Below the pieces are notes generated by a model. It saw nothing but the letters and a program-made list of their open reading frames with translations. It searched no databases and was not told the origin of the DNA. Position numbers and translations under genes: made by a program. Positions 42,218 to 50,532 of a stretch of 64,000 nucleotides of DNA are shown here, piece after piece; the stretch's first letter is position 1, and each line of letters opens with the position of its first letter. This DNA is from Chitinophaga pinensis (GTDB lineage: Bacteria > Bacteroidota > Bacteroidia > Chitinophagales > Chitinophagaceae), in the NCBI RefSeq assembly GCF_007896845.1, contig NZ_VOHS01000023.1, positions 1-64,000 on the forward strand, in the 5' to 3' direction.

Positions 42218-44665
42218 TTACCGTAGCAGCGCCACCCATCCTGTGTAGGGCTTCTCGTCTGCCGATGTTTTGATGACATAATAATAAGTGCCCACTGGTA
42301 GTGGCTGCCCACGTCTGGTACCATCCCATGGGGTATAACCGATGCCTGTAAATACGATCTGGCCCCAGCGGTTATAGATTTCTGTTGTAGCCATTGGCCT
42401 TGCTTTCAGACCATCAACAATCCATGTGTCATTGATCCCGTCTCCATTCGGACTAAATGCGTTCGGAATTTCCAGTATCAGGTCGGGCGTTACGATATAC
42501 CATGCATGGCTGATGCTATCAGTACAGCCGATCTCATTTGCTGCGTAAAGGGTTACTCTATAGCTGCCGGGTAATTCATATTTATGCTGTGCATCTTCCG
42601 TATCGGCGGAATTGCCATCTCCGAAATCCCAGCTGTAGTTCACTGCAAATTCAGAGGTGTTATTGAACGTAAAAGTGCCATTCTTGAATTCTACTGGTAC
42701 ATTCTCTCCGGGAGCTGCGCTGAATGCAGCTACGGGCGGTGTCAGTATGTTGATCAGAGCTGTCTTTGTAATGGTTCTTGTACATAATCCCTGTGCACTG
42801 GCAGTCAGCGAAACAGTATAGGTACCGGGCACTGTATAGTTACATACCGGATCTGTTGCATTGGACTGTGTACCATTGCCGAGGGTCCATGTGTAGCTGT
42901 CCGCCAGCTGTGAAAGATTTGTGAAGTTGATTTCCTGTGGGGCGCATGCCGTTGTCAGATCCGTTGAGAAATCTGGTACCGGTATCGGGATAGCGGTAAT
43001 GGCTACCGGCACCGCCGTATCAGCACATACTCCATCCTGTATGGAAAAAGTAATTGTGCCGTTCCGTTCATAAGTGATCGTATATGGACCATAACCAGTA
43101 CCGCTTCTTACGGCGCCGCCTCCCCAGTTCCAGGTAGGTACTGCATCCGGACTATTGGTACCTGTATAAGTGATGGTAGTGGATTCTCCTGCGCAGATCG
43201 GCGTTTTACTCACAGTGAACGAGGCAATGGGTGGCTGTGACACCACAATATTATGTGTCGCCATGGCTGACACACATCCGTCTGCCGTGATCTGTAGTTG
43301 TACCGGATATTGTCCTGCTGCATTGAAACGGATATCATAAGGACCGGCGCCCGTACCGCTTTGTACAGTGGCTCCTGCAAAGTTGTGCCAGTTATAGGTA
43401 GCCGTTGGTCCTGCCGTACCCGTAAAAGTCAGCGTGTTGCCGGTGCCCAGACAAACGGTATCTGGTAAAACATTGAAATCGGCAACAGGTGTAGGTTTAA
43501 CTGCTACTTCGACCGTATCTCTGACTATACAGCCAAAGCCATCCTGTGCGGATACAATATAAGATGTAGTATCTGTCGGCGTCACCGTAATACTGTTTCC
43601 TGTTCCTGTTCCCGGTGTCCATGAATAGTTACTGACCGCACTGCCACTGGCTGTGACACTGAGCGTTGATGTCTCGCCGGCACAGATCTGTGTGGGCATA
43701 GCACTGGCAGTAAGTGTAGTAGTAGATAACATCTCAACCGTTTCAGTCACATTGGTCACGCAGTTATTGGCATCCCTGATAGCCAATGTATACGTACCGC
43801 CAGCCAGTCCGCTTGCTGTAGGTGTAGTCTGGACCGGCGTGGTGTTCCAACTGTAGGAGAGCGGTTGTGTGCCGCCGGTGGCTGTAACAGCAATACTGCC
43901 GCTGGCGCCTCCGCAGACAGCATCAGTTTTGGTACTGGTGTAGGTCAAAGGGGTAAAGGATACGCCTGATAAACCGACAATCAGTGCCCGCGAACTGATA
44001 TTCGGTCCCTGTACATACAGGAATGAAACAGACCTGACCAGCTTCGACTGGTCTGCACAGGGAATGTTGAAATCAAAGGAATACATACGTGGCTCGGTAG
44101 GCAATCCGTCTACTGTCGGTGAAGTCGTCGTCCGGGTGAGACGTCCCATGCCACTGAAGATAAAAGGTGTTCCAAAGAACCAGTCCTTGATCTGTAAGGT
44201 ACCGGCGTTGGCCGATGTGCCATCGGTAAAGTTGAGTGTAACAATAACAGTACTGTTGTTCTCTGTACCAAAGGCCAGAATACTGAGCTTACTGTACATG
44301 GCCGGAGTGGCGAATGTGAGCGTACCTGCTGCCAGTGAATTGGCCACATTGCCATTGGCGGACAGGTATAAGGCATTGACAGCCGTGTAAGGGTTCATCT
44401 GGTAAGTACGGGTGCCGCTGACGAACGTGCCGTTGTCAACGATCCCGCCACCGATACCATTAGTAGCTGCGAATGACTGGGTATGCAGTATGTGGTTGCT
44501 GCCATCGATCACGGTAGACGTTACCGCCACCGCATCAGTACCTGCTTCTGCTACAATGTCTGCATTATAACCTGTCACTGCGATCGGTGTAAAGGTCTGT
44601 GCATACAATAACTGCGTGCTGGTGTAGATGGACAATAATAGGGTAATAGTAAAGATGCGCTTCAT
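42218..44665 (-). CDS. Surface protein with SprB-like repeat, PKD domains and T9SS type B C-terminus
   Basis: 815 residues with a signal peptide (MKRIFTITLLLSIYTSTQLL to YAQ). The N-terminal about 220 residues (FTPIAVTGYNADIVAEAGTD, GTRTYQMNPYTAVNALYLSA) match the downstream neighbour. A SprB-like repeat (CGGASGSIAVTATGGTQPLS, TASGLAGGTYTLAIRDANNC), several Ig-like Cys/Ser-Thr repeats (PTQICAGETSTLSVTASGS), and two PKD domains with YTWTLGNGTQSNATDP and YSWDFGDGNSADTED follow. The tail is type B: IPNAFSPNGDGINDTW, IYNRWGQIVF, PVGTYYYVIKT. It is 32 bp upstream of its paralogue and so in the same operon; the two arose by duplication and then diverged by gain of Ig/PKD domains. Confidence 0.85.
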   Translation of the reverse strand: MKRIFTITLLLSIYTSTQLLYAQTFTPIAVTGYNADIVAEAGTDAVAVTSTVIDGSNHILHTQSFAATNGIGGGIVDNGTFVSGTRTYQMNPYTAVNALYLSANGNVANSLAAGTLTFATPAMYSKLSILAFGTENNSTVIVTLNFTDGTSANAGTLQIKDWFFGTPFIFSGMGRLTRTTTSPTVDGLPTEPRMYSFDFNIPCADQSKLVRSVSFLYVQGPNISSRALIVGLSGVSFTPLTYTSTKTDAVCGGASGSIAVTATGGTQPLSYSWNTTPVQTTPTASGLAGGTYTLAIRDANNCVTNVTETVEMLSTTTLTASAMPTQICAGETSTLSVTASGSAVSNYSWTPGTGTGNSITVTPTDTTSYIVSAQDGFGCIVRDTVEVAVKPTPVADFNVLPDTVCLGTGNTLTFTGTAGPTATYNWHNFAGATVQSGTGAGPYDIRFNAAGQYPVQLQITADGCVSAMATHNIVVSQPPIASFTVSKTPICAGESTTITYTGTNSPDAVPTWNWGGGAVRSGTGYGPYTITYERNGTITFSIQDGVCADTAVPVAITAIPIPVPDFSTDLTTACAPQEINFTNLSQLADSYTWTLGNGTQSNATDPVCNYTVPGTYTVSLTASAQGLCTRTITKTALINILTPPVAAFSAAPGENVPVEFKNGTFTFNNTSEFAVNYSWDFGDGNSADTEDAQHKYELPGSYRVTLYAANEIGCTDSISHAWYIVTPDLILEIPNAFSPNGDGINDTWIVDGLKARPMATTEIYNRWGQIVFTGIGYTPWDGTRRGQPLPVGTYYYVIKTSADEKPYTGWVALLR

Positions 44666-44924
44666 GAACGGTCGTTAGATTTCGGTCAATAAATTGGCAG
44701 GGTATAGGCTTATAGCCATGCACAATTACGGAGGCCCCTGAAGGAAGCATCCGCCAGCAACAGTTAACTTTCACAGGTAAATACTCGGAGATGAGAGAAA
44801 TGGGTGGGTGAGGGAATATATATTTTTTATTTCAATAATTAAAACAGGTAAGGGATAGACTGTTTTTACAGCTATCGGGGTCTGAAGATGGCAGGTTTTA
44901 GAAAAGAAAATTCCCAAAAACAGG

Positions 44925-45224
44925 TCAGATGACAGTTATTTCGAATCTTCTGGAATTAATAGCAGGCCCCTCTTTTTCCCAGGTGCGGCGCTGCTCAAAG
45001 GTGACAGTCGCCTGTCCCGGTTCTTTCCCGTTGATTACAAAGGACTCTTCATTATTAATACGTGCTTCCAGCCGGATGGCGTCTGCCTCCTCGTCGTGCG
45101 GGCTGACTTCTACACATGCCGTATTGCTGATCTGATAAAACCACTGGAAGCCGGCAGTACCAAGACCGGGCAGAATAACAGGTAAAGAAGTCCCTTGTTT
45201 TATCTTTTTAGATTCGGTTTCCAT
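44925..45224 (-). CDS. Chagasin-like (I42) cysteine-protease inhibitor domain protein
   Basis: 99 residues from ATG 45224 (METESKKIKQGTSLPVILPG). The Ig-like fold of inhibitor family I42 is suggested by the three inhibitory loops: GLGTAGFQWFY (in place of NPTTGY-x-W), VINGKEPGQATVTFEQ (G-x-x-G-x-x), and RRTWEKE (in place of R-P-W-E). The Trp and the PGxA turn are well placed. There is no signal peptide in the chosen frame, while most characterised bacterial homologues are exported; an N-terminal extension upstream is not hydrophobic either. It may guard cytoplasmic proteins or be a non-inhibitory relative. It is divergent from a lipoprotein gene, 139 bp away. Confidence 0.6.
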   Translation of the reverse strand: METESKKIKQGTSLPVILPGLGTAGFQWFYQISNTACVEVSPHDEEADAIRLEARINNEESFVINGKEPGQATVTFEQRRTWEKEGPAINSRRFEITVI

Positions 45225-45334
45225 AATTGCAGGTTTTAATGGAAATTGAGGATGACAGTACAATTATAATTGTGGCAATCTTCAGGCCAGAAAGATAATC
45301 AGGCTGTTGCAACAGCTTATGGAACGATAATTGC

Positions 45335-45342
45335 TACCTTTC
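45335..45342 (+). promoter_or_regulatory. Candidate Bacteroidota -7 box (TACCTTTC)
   Basis: One base away from TAnnTTTG and 20 bp before the lipoprotein ATG. A matching -33 element at the right distance was not found. Confidence 0.35.
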
Positions 45343-45362
45343 GCCCGTTTAAAAAAGCCAAC

Positions 45363-45896
45363 ATGAAAGCAAAACACATCATGTACATGTTCGTCCTGGG
45401 TTTATTCCTGGCTTTTACCGCATGTACAAACCCCACCCCCGAAAATTATTTTGACAGGGCAGTACTCAATACCAATATGTTTAATGACTTCGCCAGTGAG
45501 AATTTTACAAGAATGCTTATCGCTACTACCGTTAAGTACGAAGGTGTAAAGGGTGATACCGCTAAGAATCAGGCGTTCACCATGGTAGACAGCAAAGCAA
45601 AGTATATCGCGAAAGCACTGAAAGATATCAAGGCGCTGAAGCAGACCGATGAAACAAAAGAGATGCTGCAGACCTCTATCGCTTTACATGAATATGTATT
45701 GCCGGTTTATCAGAATGAATATACAGCACTGGCGAAACTGTGCGACAGCGGCGGATCCAAAGAAGATATCGCCGCCCTGGCACTGGAAATCGATAACAAA
45801 TATGCAGCGCACTTTGAAGAGCTGTTTATCAAATTGACCAACGAAGGAAAAGCTTACGCCAAAGCACATAACATCAACGTGACCTGGGGTAATTAA
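45363..45896 (+). CDS. Helical lipoprotein of unknown function
   Basis: 177 residues from ATG 45363 (MKAKHIMYMFVLGLFLAFTA), with lipobox FTAC (Cys21). A longer frame upstream is not plausible because this start supplies the signal. The mature part is helical and charged: NYFDRAVLNTNMFNDFASEN, then DSKAKYIAKALKDIKALKQT, then EYVLPVYQNEYTALAKLCDS and KYAAHFEELFIKLTNEGKAY, a pattern of long amphipathic helices seen in periplasmic helical bundles. I recognise no family. A strong terminator follows 23 bp after the stop. A possible -7 box TACCTTTC at 45335-45342 lies 20 bp upstream of the start. Confidence 0.75.
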   Translation: MKAKHIMYMFVLGLFLAFTACTNPTPENYFDRAVLNTNMFNDFASENFTRMLIATTVKYEGVKGDTAKNQAFTMVDSKAKYIAKALKDIKALKQTDETKEMLQTSIALHEYVLPVYQNEYTALAKLCDSGGSKEDIAALALEIDNKYAAHFEELFIKLTNEGKAYAKAHNINVTWGN

Positions 45897-45918
45897 TGAT
45901 ATAACATCTGCTCAGCTG

Positions 45919-45960
45919 ACGGGCTGTCGCCGGTATCCACTCCGGCGACAGCCCGTTTCT
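45919..45960 (+). terminator. Strong terminator after the helical lipoprotein gene
   Basis: ACGGGCTGTCGCCGG and CCGGCGACAGCCCGT pair perfectly over 15 bp, with loop TATCCACT and then TTCTTTT. Confidence 0.85.
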
Positions 45961-46022
45961 TTTGCGGGGAATCTTTGTCAATATGAATTATTTGTTATAT
46001 TTTCCCGGGTCATTTGAATGCT

Positions 46023-47000
46023 ATGGACCAAGAATTGTTTGAACGACTTCAAAAAGAAGGTATTATCTCCGCAACATCTGCAGAAAAGATCCGGACAGTC
46101 ACCGCGCACAGGCTATTTTCTGTACACTGGGAACTTAAAACCATCCTCTACCTCGGCGTACTGCTATTGAGCGGTGGATTAGGTATTCTCGTATATGAGA
46201 ATATTGATACGATCGGCCATCAGGTCATTCTCCTTGCAATAGCTCTCGCATGTGCGGGCTGTTTCTACTATTGTCTGAAACACAAGTTGCCGTTTTCGAG
46301 AGAGAAAGTACCTGCACCGAATGTCCTTTTCGACTACATCCTCCTGTTAGGATGTTTACTGCTGATCACCTTTATCACTTATTTACAGGTACAGTACAAT
46401 GTATTTGGTACGCGCTATGGTATGGCGACCTTTATCCCGATGGCCATCCTGTTCTGCGCCGCGTATTACTTCGACCATCTCGGGGTACTGAGTATGGCTA
46501 TTACCAACCTTGCTGCGTGGATGGGAGTAACAGTGACGCCTTTGCAATTGCTGACAGAGAATGATTTCAGTAGTATGCCTTTGATCTACAGCGGACTACT
46601 GTTGGGAATTATGCTGGTGGGTGCCGCTGCAGTGAGTAAATACAAACATATCAAAGCACACTTCACTTTTACTTATAGTAACTTCGGTGTAAACGTATTT
46701 CTTATTGCGACGCTGGCAGGTCTGTTTACCGCTTTTGATGGTGCTATCGCACTCTGGAGCTTCCTGCTTGTAGGCGCCGTAGCCCTGTTTATATCACAGG
46801 CCATCAAACATAAATCCTTCTATTTCGCATTGATCATCACCCTTTATGCTTATGTCGGGTTGAGCTATGTATTAGTCCAGTTGTTAATAGAGATAGATGA
46901 TATCGGTGCTATCTACGCCGGATTATTATACTTCATCGTATCGGCTATTGCCTTCGTGATCTTACTCGTGAAACTGAACAAAAAACTGAAAAAAGCATGA
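46023..47000 (+). CDS. DUF2157-like polytopic membrane protein
   Basis: 325 residues from ATG 46023 (MDQELFERLQKEGIISATSA); a TTG nine bases upstream is less likely. A short cytoplasmic N-terminal helix pair, HWELKTILYLGVLLLSGGLG at TM1, and then about nine TM segments fit the DUF2157 family. No catalytic residues are apparent. It overlaps the next gene by 4 bp (ATGA) and is co-translated with it. Function unknown in the literature I can recall; the two-gene arrangement recurs in Bacteroidota. Confidence 0.75.
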   Translation: MDQELFERLQKEGIISATSAEKIRTVTAHRLFSVHWELKTILYLGVLLLSGGLGILVYENIDTIGHQVILLAIALACAGCFYYCLKHKLPFSREKVPAPNVLFDYILLLGCLLLITFITYLQVQYNVFGTRYGMATFIPMAILFCAAYYFDHLGVLSMAITNLAAWMGVTVTPLQLLTENDFSSMPLIYSGLLLGIMLVGAAAVSKYKHIKAHFTFTYSNFGVNVFLIATLAGLFTAFDGAIALWSFLLVGAVALFISQAIKHKSFYFALIITLYAYVGLSYVLVQLLIEIDDIGAIYAGLLYFIVSAIAFVILLVKLNKKLKKA

Positions 47001-48169
47001 TCGCATATAACAGTAAATCTTTAGACAACCGCGATATACTGGAACAGGCTGAAAATGCCAAAGAAAGAGCCTTCATCACGCCTGAAGAGCTGGAAGCCGT
47101 GAAAGCTGCTTATCCGGTAGATCTCTACACACCCAATCCCTATATGCGGATTGGTATCTTTATATTGACCACCATCATCATGCAGTTCTCGTTCGGACTT
47201 TTTTGTCTGATCATGGTAAGCGCCATGAGTGAGAAAGCGTTTTCTGTGCTCTGTTTCTTTTTTGGAATCGGCTCGTATGCGATAGCAGAATTCATGGTGC
47301 GGGACAAGAAACATTATAAGTCCGGTGCCGATGCTGCTCTGATATGGATTGCCGGTGGCTTTATCCTCGGAGGTGTGATACTTGCTGCAAATGCGGAAGG
47401 TAATCCATGGGGCTATTGTCTGGTTACTCTGATATTGTCCACTTTGTTCGTACTGCGTTTCGCAGATGTGGGAATGAGTATCGTGGCACATTTATCACTG
47501 CTGGCATTACTGTTTTCTGTACTTGCATACATGGGTACTCCCGGAAAGATCGTTGTTCCTTTTACAGTGATGTTAATATCACTGGGGGTATATATTGTAA
47601 GTTTAAAACTATCAAAGATCCACACATACCGGCATTATAAGGCCTGCTTACAGGTGTTGCAGGGAGTGTCTCTGATTACACTATACCTCGGTGGTAACTA
47701 TTTTGTAGTGAGAGAGTTGAGTATCGAGATGTTCAACCTCGATCTGCAGGAAGGGCAGGATATTGCCGGCGGCTGGATCTTCTGGATATTGACAGTGGTT
47801 TTGCCATTGTTGTACATCTATCTCGGTATCCGTAGAAAAGACCGCATACTGATCGGTATCGGATTACTGCTGATCGCCGCGATGGTGTATACCATCCGTT
47901 ATTATCATAGCGTAGCGCCGCTGGAAGTAGCTATGACTGTCGGCGGACTGACAATGATCGCTGTTGCCTACGGATTAATACGTTATCTGAAAGTGCCCCG
48001 TAACGGCTTTACCGCCGATTCTGCACAAGAACGAAATATGATGGAAGCAGTGCAGATAGAATCACTGATAATCGCACAAACAATGAGTCATACACCTTCG
48101 CCTCAACCGGATCAGTATAATTTTGGTGGTGGTACCGGCGGTGGTGGTGGTGCCTCCGGAGAATATTAA
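46997..48169 (+). CDS. Polytopic membrane protein with Gly-rich tail
   Basis: 390 residues. A cytoplasmic N-terminal segment (DILEQAENAKERAFITPEEL) precedes about ten TM segments (RIGIFILTTIIMQFSFGLFC, then LIWIAGGFILGGVILA, FTVMLISLGVYIVSL, GGWIFWILTVVLPLLYIYLG). The last 30 residues are polar and end in GGGTGGGGGASGEY. The Gly-rich ending resembles membrane proteins whose tails are disordered. Function unknown, but coupling to the DUF2157-like gene (4-bp overlap) suggests a complex. It is followed by a good terminator at 48174-48207. Confidence 0.75.
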   Translation: MIAYNSKSLDNRDILEQAENAKERAFITPEELEAVKAAYPVDLYTPNPYMRIGIFILTTIIMQFSFGLFCLIMVSAMSEKAFSVLCFFFGIGSYAIAEFMVRDKKHYKSGADAALIWIAGGFILGGVILAANAEGNPWGYCLVTLILSTLFVLRFADVGMSIVAHLSLLALLFSVLAYMGTPGKIVVPFTVMLISLGVYIVSLKLSKIHTYRHYKACLQVLQGVSLITLYLGGNYFVVRELSIEMFNLDLQEGQDIAGGWIFWILTVVLPLLYIYLGIRRKDRILIGIGLLLIAAMVYTIRYYHSVAPLEVAMTVGGLTMIAVAYGLIRYLKVPRNGFTADSAQERNMMEAVQIESLIIAQTMSHTPSPQPDQYNFGGGTGGGGGASGEY

Positions 48170-48173
48170 AAGA

Positions 48174-48207
48174 AAGGTGACCGTTTCCCTTTCGGAGCGG
48201 TCACCTT
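48174..48207. terminator. Bidirectional terminator
   Basis: AAGGTGACCG and CGGTCACCTT pair over 10 bp around TTTCCCTTTCGGAG, a few bp beyond the stop at 48169 and just before the convergent C25-like gene's stop at 48233. Confidence 0.75.
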
Positions 48208-48232
48208 GTATTTGTCGGCTTGTGGGTTATTA

Positions 48233-49906
48233 TCAGATGGTGAAACGGAAATAAGACCATTCAGACCATGCGCAATAGCGGTCGCCCACTTTCGCTCTTA
48301 CACGCCAGCGGCCCGGTTGCGCACCAACAAAACTGTGGTTGAAAGAAGTACCTGTAATATTGTGATACACACCGAAACTACGGAACGATTGTGCCGCCCA
48401 TTGTCCGGCGTTGATGGCACCAAAGGCGTCTACTTCCAGCGAGTACGTAGCTCCGGGGATATTCACCGGTAACCAACGAAATGTAAGTGTGCGTGGATAA
48501 TGATTGAAAACAGCACCTTCCGCAGGTTCCTGCAGTCTGGGAACGGCCCCCTTCCACCATGTCAGCGTAGGATCGCCCAGAATGCTCATACCATAGAACC
48601 ATTGTCTTTCTCCCAGATCATGATCGGCACCACGTGCCTGCCACCACTGTACCATTGCCTGTCCGATACAACTACCCTTGCCGATAGGCTCATAGAAATC
48701 AGCAAAGAATAACATCGATCCCGTTTTGGTACTGCCTACTACTGTCAGACCCATATTGGTCTCGCCACCACTTTTATCAAAGATGTACCATCCACCGAGA
48801 TAATCATTCTCTGTAAAACGGGCAGTACTACAACAGAACAGGTTGAAGAAATTAGCATTCGGACAACGCTCATCCCTGAAATAAGACCGGTCTATCCATT
48901 CCGTAGTACCCTCAGAAGGTATCCGGAAAGAGTGTACATGCGGAGATGAATGAGAACAGAGCTGTACAAATGAACGGGTACGGTTGATCTCTGTTTTATA
49001 CAGATCAGCATCTGTAATGTCAGGATTAGTGTATTTGGTAATATAGGCAGAAGGAGTCATCAGATCCATTTCACAATCATCAAATCCTGTCCAGTCGTCT
49101 TCCACATAGGCCAATGCAGAACGGGAATGTCCCAGTCCGCCGGTACGGAACAGGTGATTGCGGTCAAAATAGTTATTGATCAATGTTACATCGTTACCGT
49201 TGGAAGTAGGTGTCCAGATGCGTCCTACCCATATCTCCGGACTTACATCGCCGCTAACCGCATTGTATTTACCGTCGGCATCAGCGTCTGTCCATGTACC
49301 ATTGGTATCCATGTAGAAAAGGTCACACGGAAACTCGGCATGTGCACCGTAGAAATCATCATCCATTTCAAACCACGCCACAGGAATAGCGCCTGTCATT
49401 ACAACACCTGCGGGTGATTTACTACGGATATAATTCCTGATATAGGCAGGCTTACCACCTTTTACAACATGAATGGTTGCCCAGAAACCATCACGTCCCA
49501 GATCAAGTACATATCTGTTTACACGGTCCTGTACCTGTGTAAAGATATCTGCATGTACCATTACCAGCACCTTGCCGCGGGGAAAACGCAGCAGACTATA
49601 GGTATTCAGATAACTTTCTCCGGAAGGATAGGAGGGACGTGGCTTTTCTTCGATCAGTGGTGTCAGGTCCAGAAATTTCTTATACAGTTGCAGGTATTCA
49701 GTATATGTTTTCAGCTGAATATTATTCTTATCGGTCAGCTTTAGATTGCGAACGCTTTTATATGCCTGACCCAGTTTGTAGTTACGGCCTACAGCATCAA
49801 GGTTGAAGAGGGTTCTGTCCTGCACCACCTGCGTACGGATATGTTGTACGTCAACAAGGGATTGTTTTTCAGCGGCCGATGCGCGGCCATTCTTTTCTTT
49901 AGACAT
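48233..49906 (-). CDS. Gingipain-like (C25 family) cysteine peptidase homologue, no signal peptide
   Basis: 557 residues from ATG 49906 (MSKEKNGRASAAEKQSLVDV). The N-terminus is polar and no signal peptide is found here or in the 12-residue extension upstream. The middle has PEIWVGRIWTPTSNG and NNYFDRN, like the propeller-facing part of caspase-fold C25 peptidases, and a calcium-loop-like DADADGKYN. Candidate catalytic His lies in QLCSHSSPHVHSF and catalytic Cys in FFNLFCCSTARFTE. YGMSILGDPTLTWW is the usual C25 end of domain. A C-terminal Fn3/Ig-like part (about 100 residues) ends SEWSYFRFTI. It would be a clan CD protease. Absence of a T9SS tail or signal is odd for an otherwise secreted-looking enzyme. 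Active-site assignment is tentative. Confidence 0.65.
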   Translation of the reverse strand: MSKEKNGRASAAEKQSLVDVQHIRTQVVQDRTLFNLDAVGRNYKLGQAYKSVRNLKLTDKNNIQLKTYTEYLQLYKKFLDLTPLIEEKPRPSYPSGESYLNTYSLLRFPRGKVLVMVHADIFTQVQDRVNRYVLDLGRDGFWATIHVVKGGKPAYIRNYIRSKSPAGVVMTGAIPVAWFEMDDDFYGAHAEFPCDLFYMDTNGTWTDADADGKYNAVSGDVSPEIWVGRIWTPTSNGNDVTLINNYFDRNHLFRTGGLGHSRSALAYVEDDWTGFDDCEMDLMTPSAYITKYTNPDITDADLYKTEINRTRSFVQLCSHSSPHVHSFRIPSEGTTEWIDRSYFRDERCPNANFFNLFCCSTARFTENDYLGGWYIFDKSGGETNMGLTVVGSTKTGSMLFFADFYEPIGKGSCIGQAMVQWWQARGADHDLGERQWFYGMSILGDPTLTWWKGAVPRLQEPAEGAVFNHYPRTLTFRWLPVNIPGATYSLEVDAFGAINAGQWAAQSFRSFGVYHNITGTSFNHSFVGAQPGRWRVRAKVGDRYCAWSEWSYFRFTI

Positions 49907-50043
49907 TTTGGGGTTGTTTTGGAGGTTAAACGATGATAACAAAGGTAAATGCAGGTAAGAGGAGAACCGGTGTAGAAAGTACCTGAAAAGGCCAGGTATT
50001 TATACCTGAATATGATGAAGCTGAAGTCATGCTATGTATATCC

Positions 50044-50081
50044 TTCATTGATCCTTCGTTCCTCAACAAAGGATCAATGAA
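50044..50081. repeat. Inverted repeat with 13-bp arms
   Basis: TTCATTGATCCTT and AAGGATCAATGAA are perfect inverted copies separated by 12 bases. It is 138 bp upstream of the C25-like gene's start and so could be an operator in its control region or a hairpin in the leader. Confidence 0.6.
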
Positions 50082-50302
50082 CAATGACTTATATAAAAAA
50101 TAGATCATTGCCCTGATCTGAAGAAAAAGTATCTCTTGTAATGTTGTTCTGGTATAGATGTCCCGGTGATGCATCGTATATAAGCCGTATTTACTTCGTG
50201 TCTATTCCATTTTTTAGTCTTTCAGAGGGGATTCAGCACAAACTATCACTGGCTTTATGTAGTCTCGCTTTGTAATATATTATAAATCATTGTGTTCCCA
50301 TA

Positions 50303-50376
50303 GATAACCCGTATATAAGCCGTATATAATCCGTATCTATAAGAATGGCTTATATACGGCTTATATACGGGTTATC
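50303..50376. repeat. 27-bp perfect inverted repeat built from 11-bp CGTATATAA(G/T)C units
   Basis: The arms 50303-50329 and 50350-50376 are exact reverse complements. Each arm is itself made of short direct repeats, with CGTATATAAGC followed by CGTATATAATC and a third variant CGTATCTATAAGA, spaced about one helical turn apart. The spacer is 20 bp. The same CGTATATAAGCCGTAT occurs once more at 50175-50190, so at least three loci in 200 bp carry the unit. No T run follows and the arms are 60 percent A+T, so a terminator is not the likeliest role. Confidence 0.7.
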
Positions 50377-50467
50377 TACGGCTTATCCTGCAATTATCTC
50401 ATATACCCGAACGGCATTAGGTATAGTCCTGATATAGGTTTACACTTTCAGCATCTGCTAAAAACAA

Positions 50468-50496
50468 AAAAGACAGATCGGAGAGATCTGTCTTTT
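50468..50496 (-). terminator. Terminator of the desaturase gene
   Basis: AAAAGACAGATC and GATCTGTCTTTT pair perfectly with a 5-base loop. T-rich sequence follows in the minus direction (about 37 bp past the stop at 50533). Confidence 0.75.
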
Positions 50497-50532
50497 AATG
50501 CCGGAAGGAACCGGTATATTTTATTGCCTGTA

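Larger units (their letters stand above)
49907..50532. other. Repeat-rich intergenic region
   Basis: 626 bp with no supported gene. It holds two inverted repeats (50044-50081 and 50303-50376), an extra copy of the same short unit at 50175-50190, and the desaturase terminator at 50468-50496. The rest is AT-rich. Confidence 0.6.
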
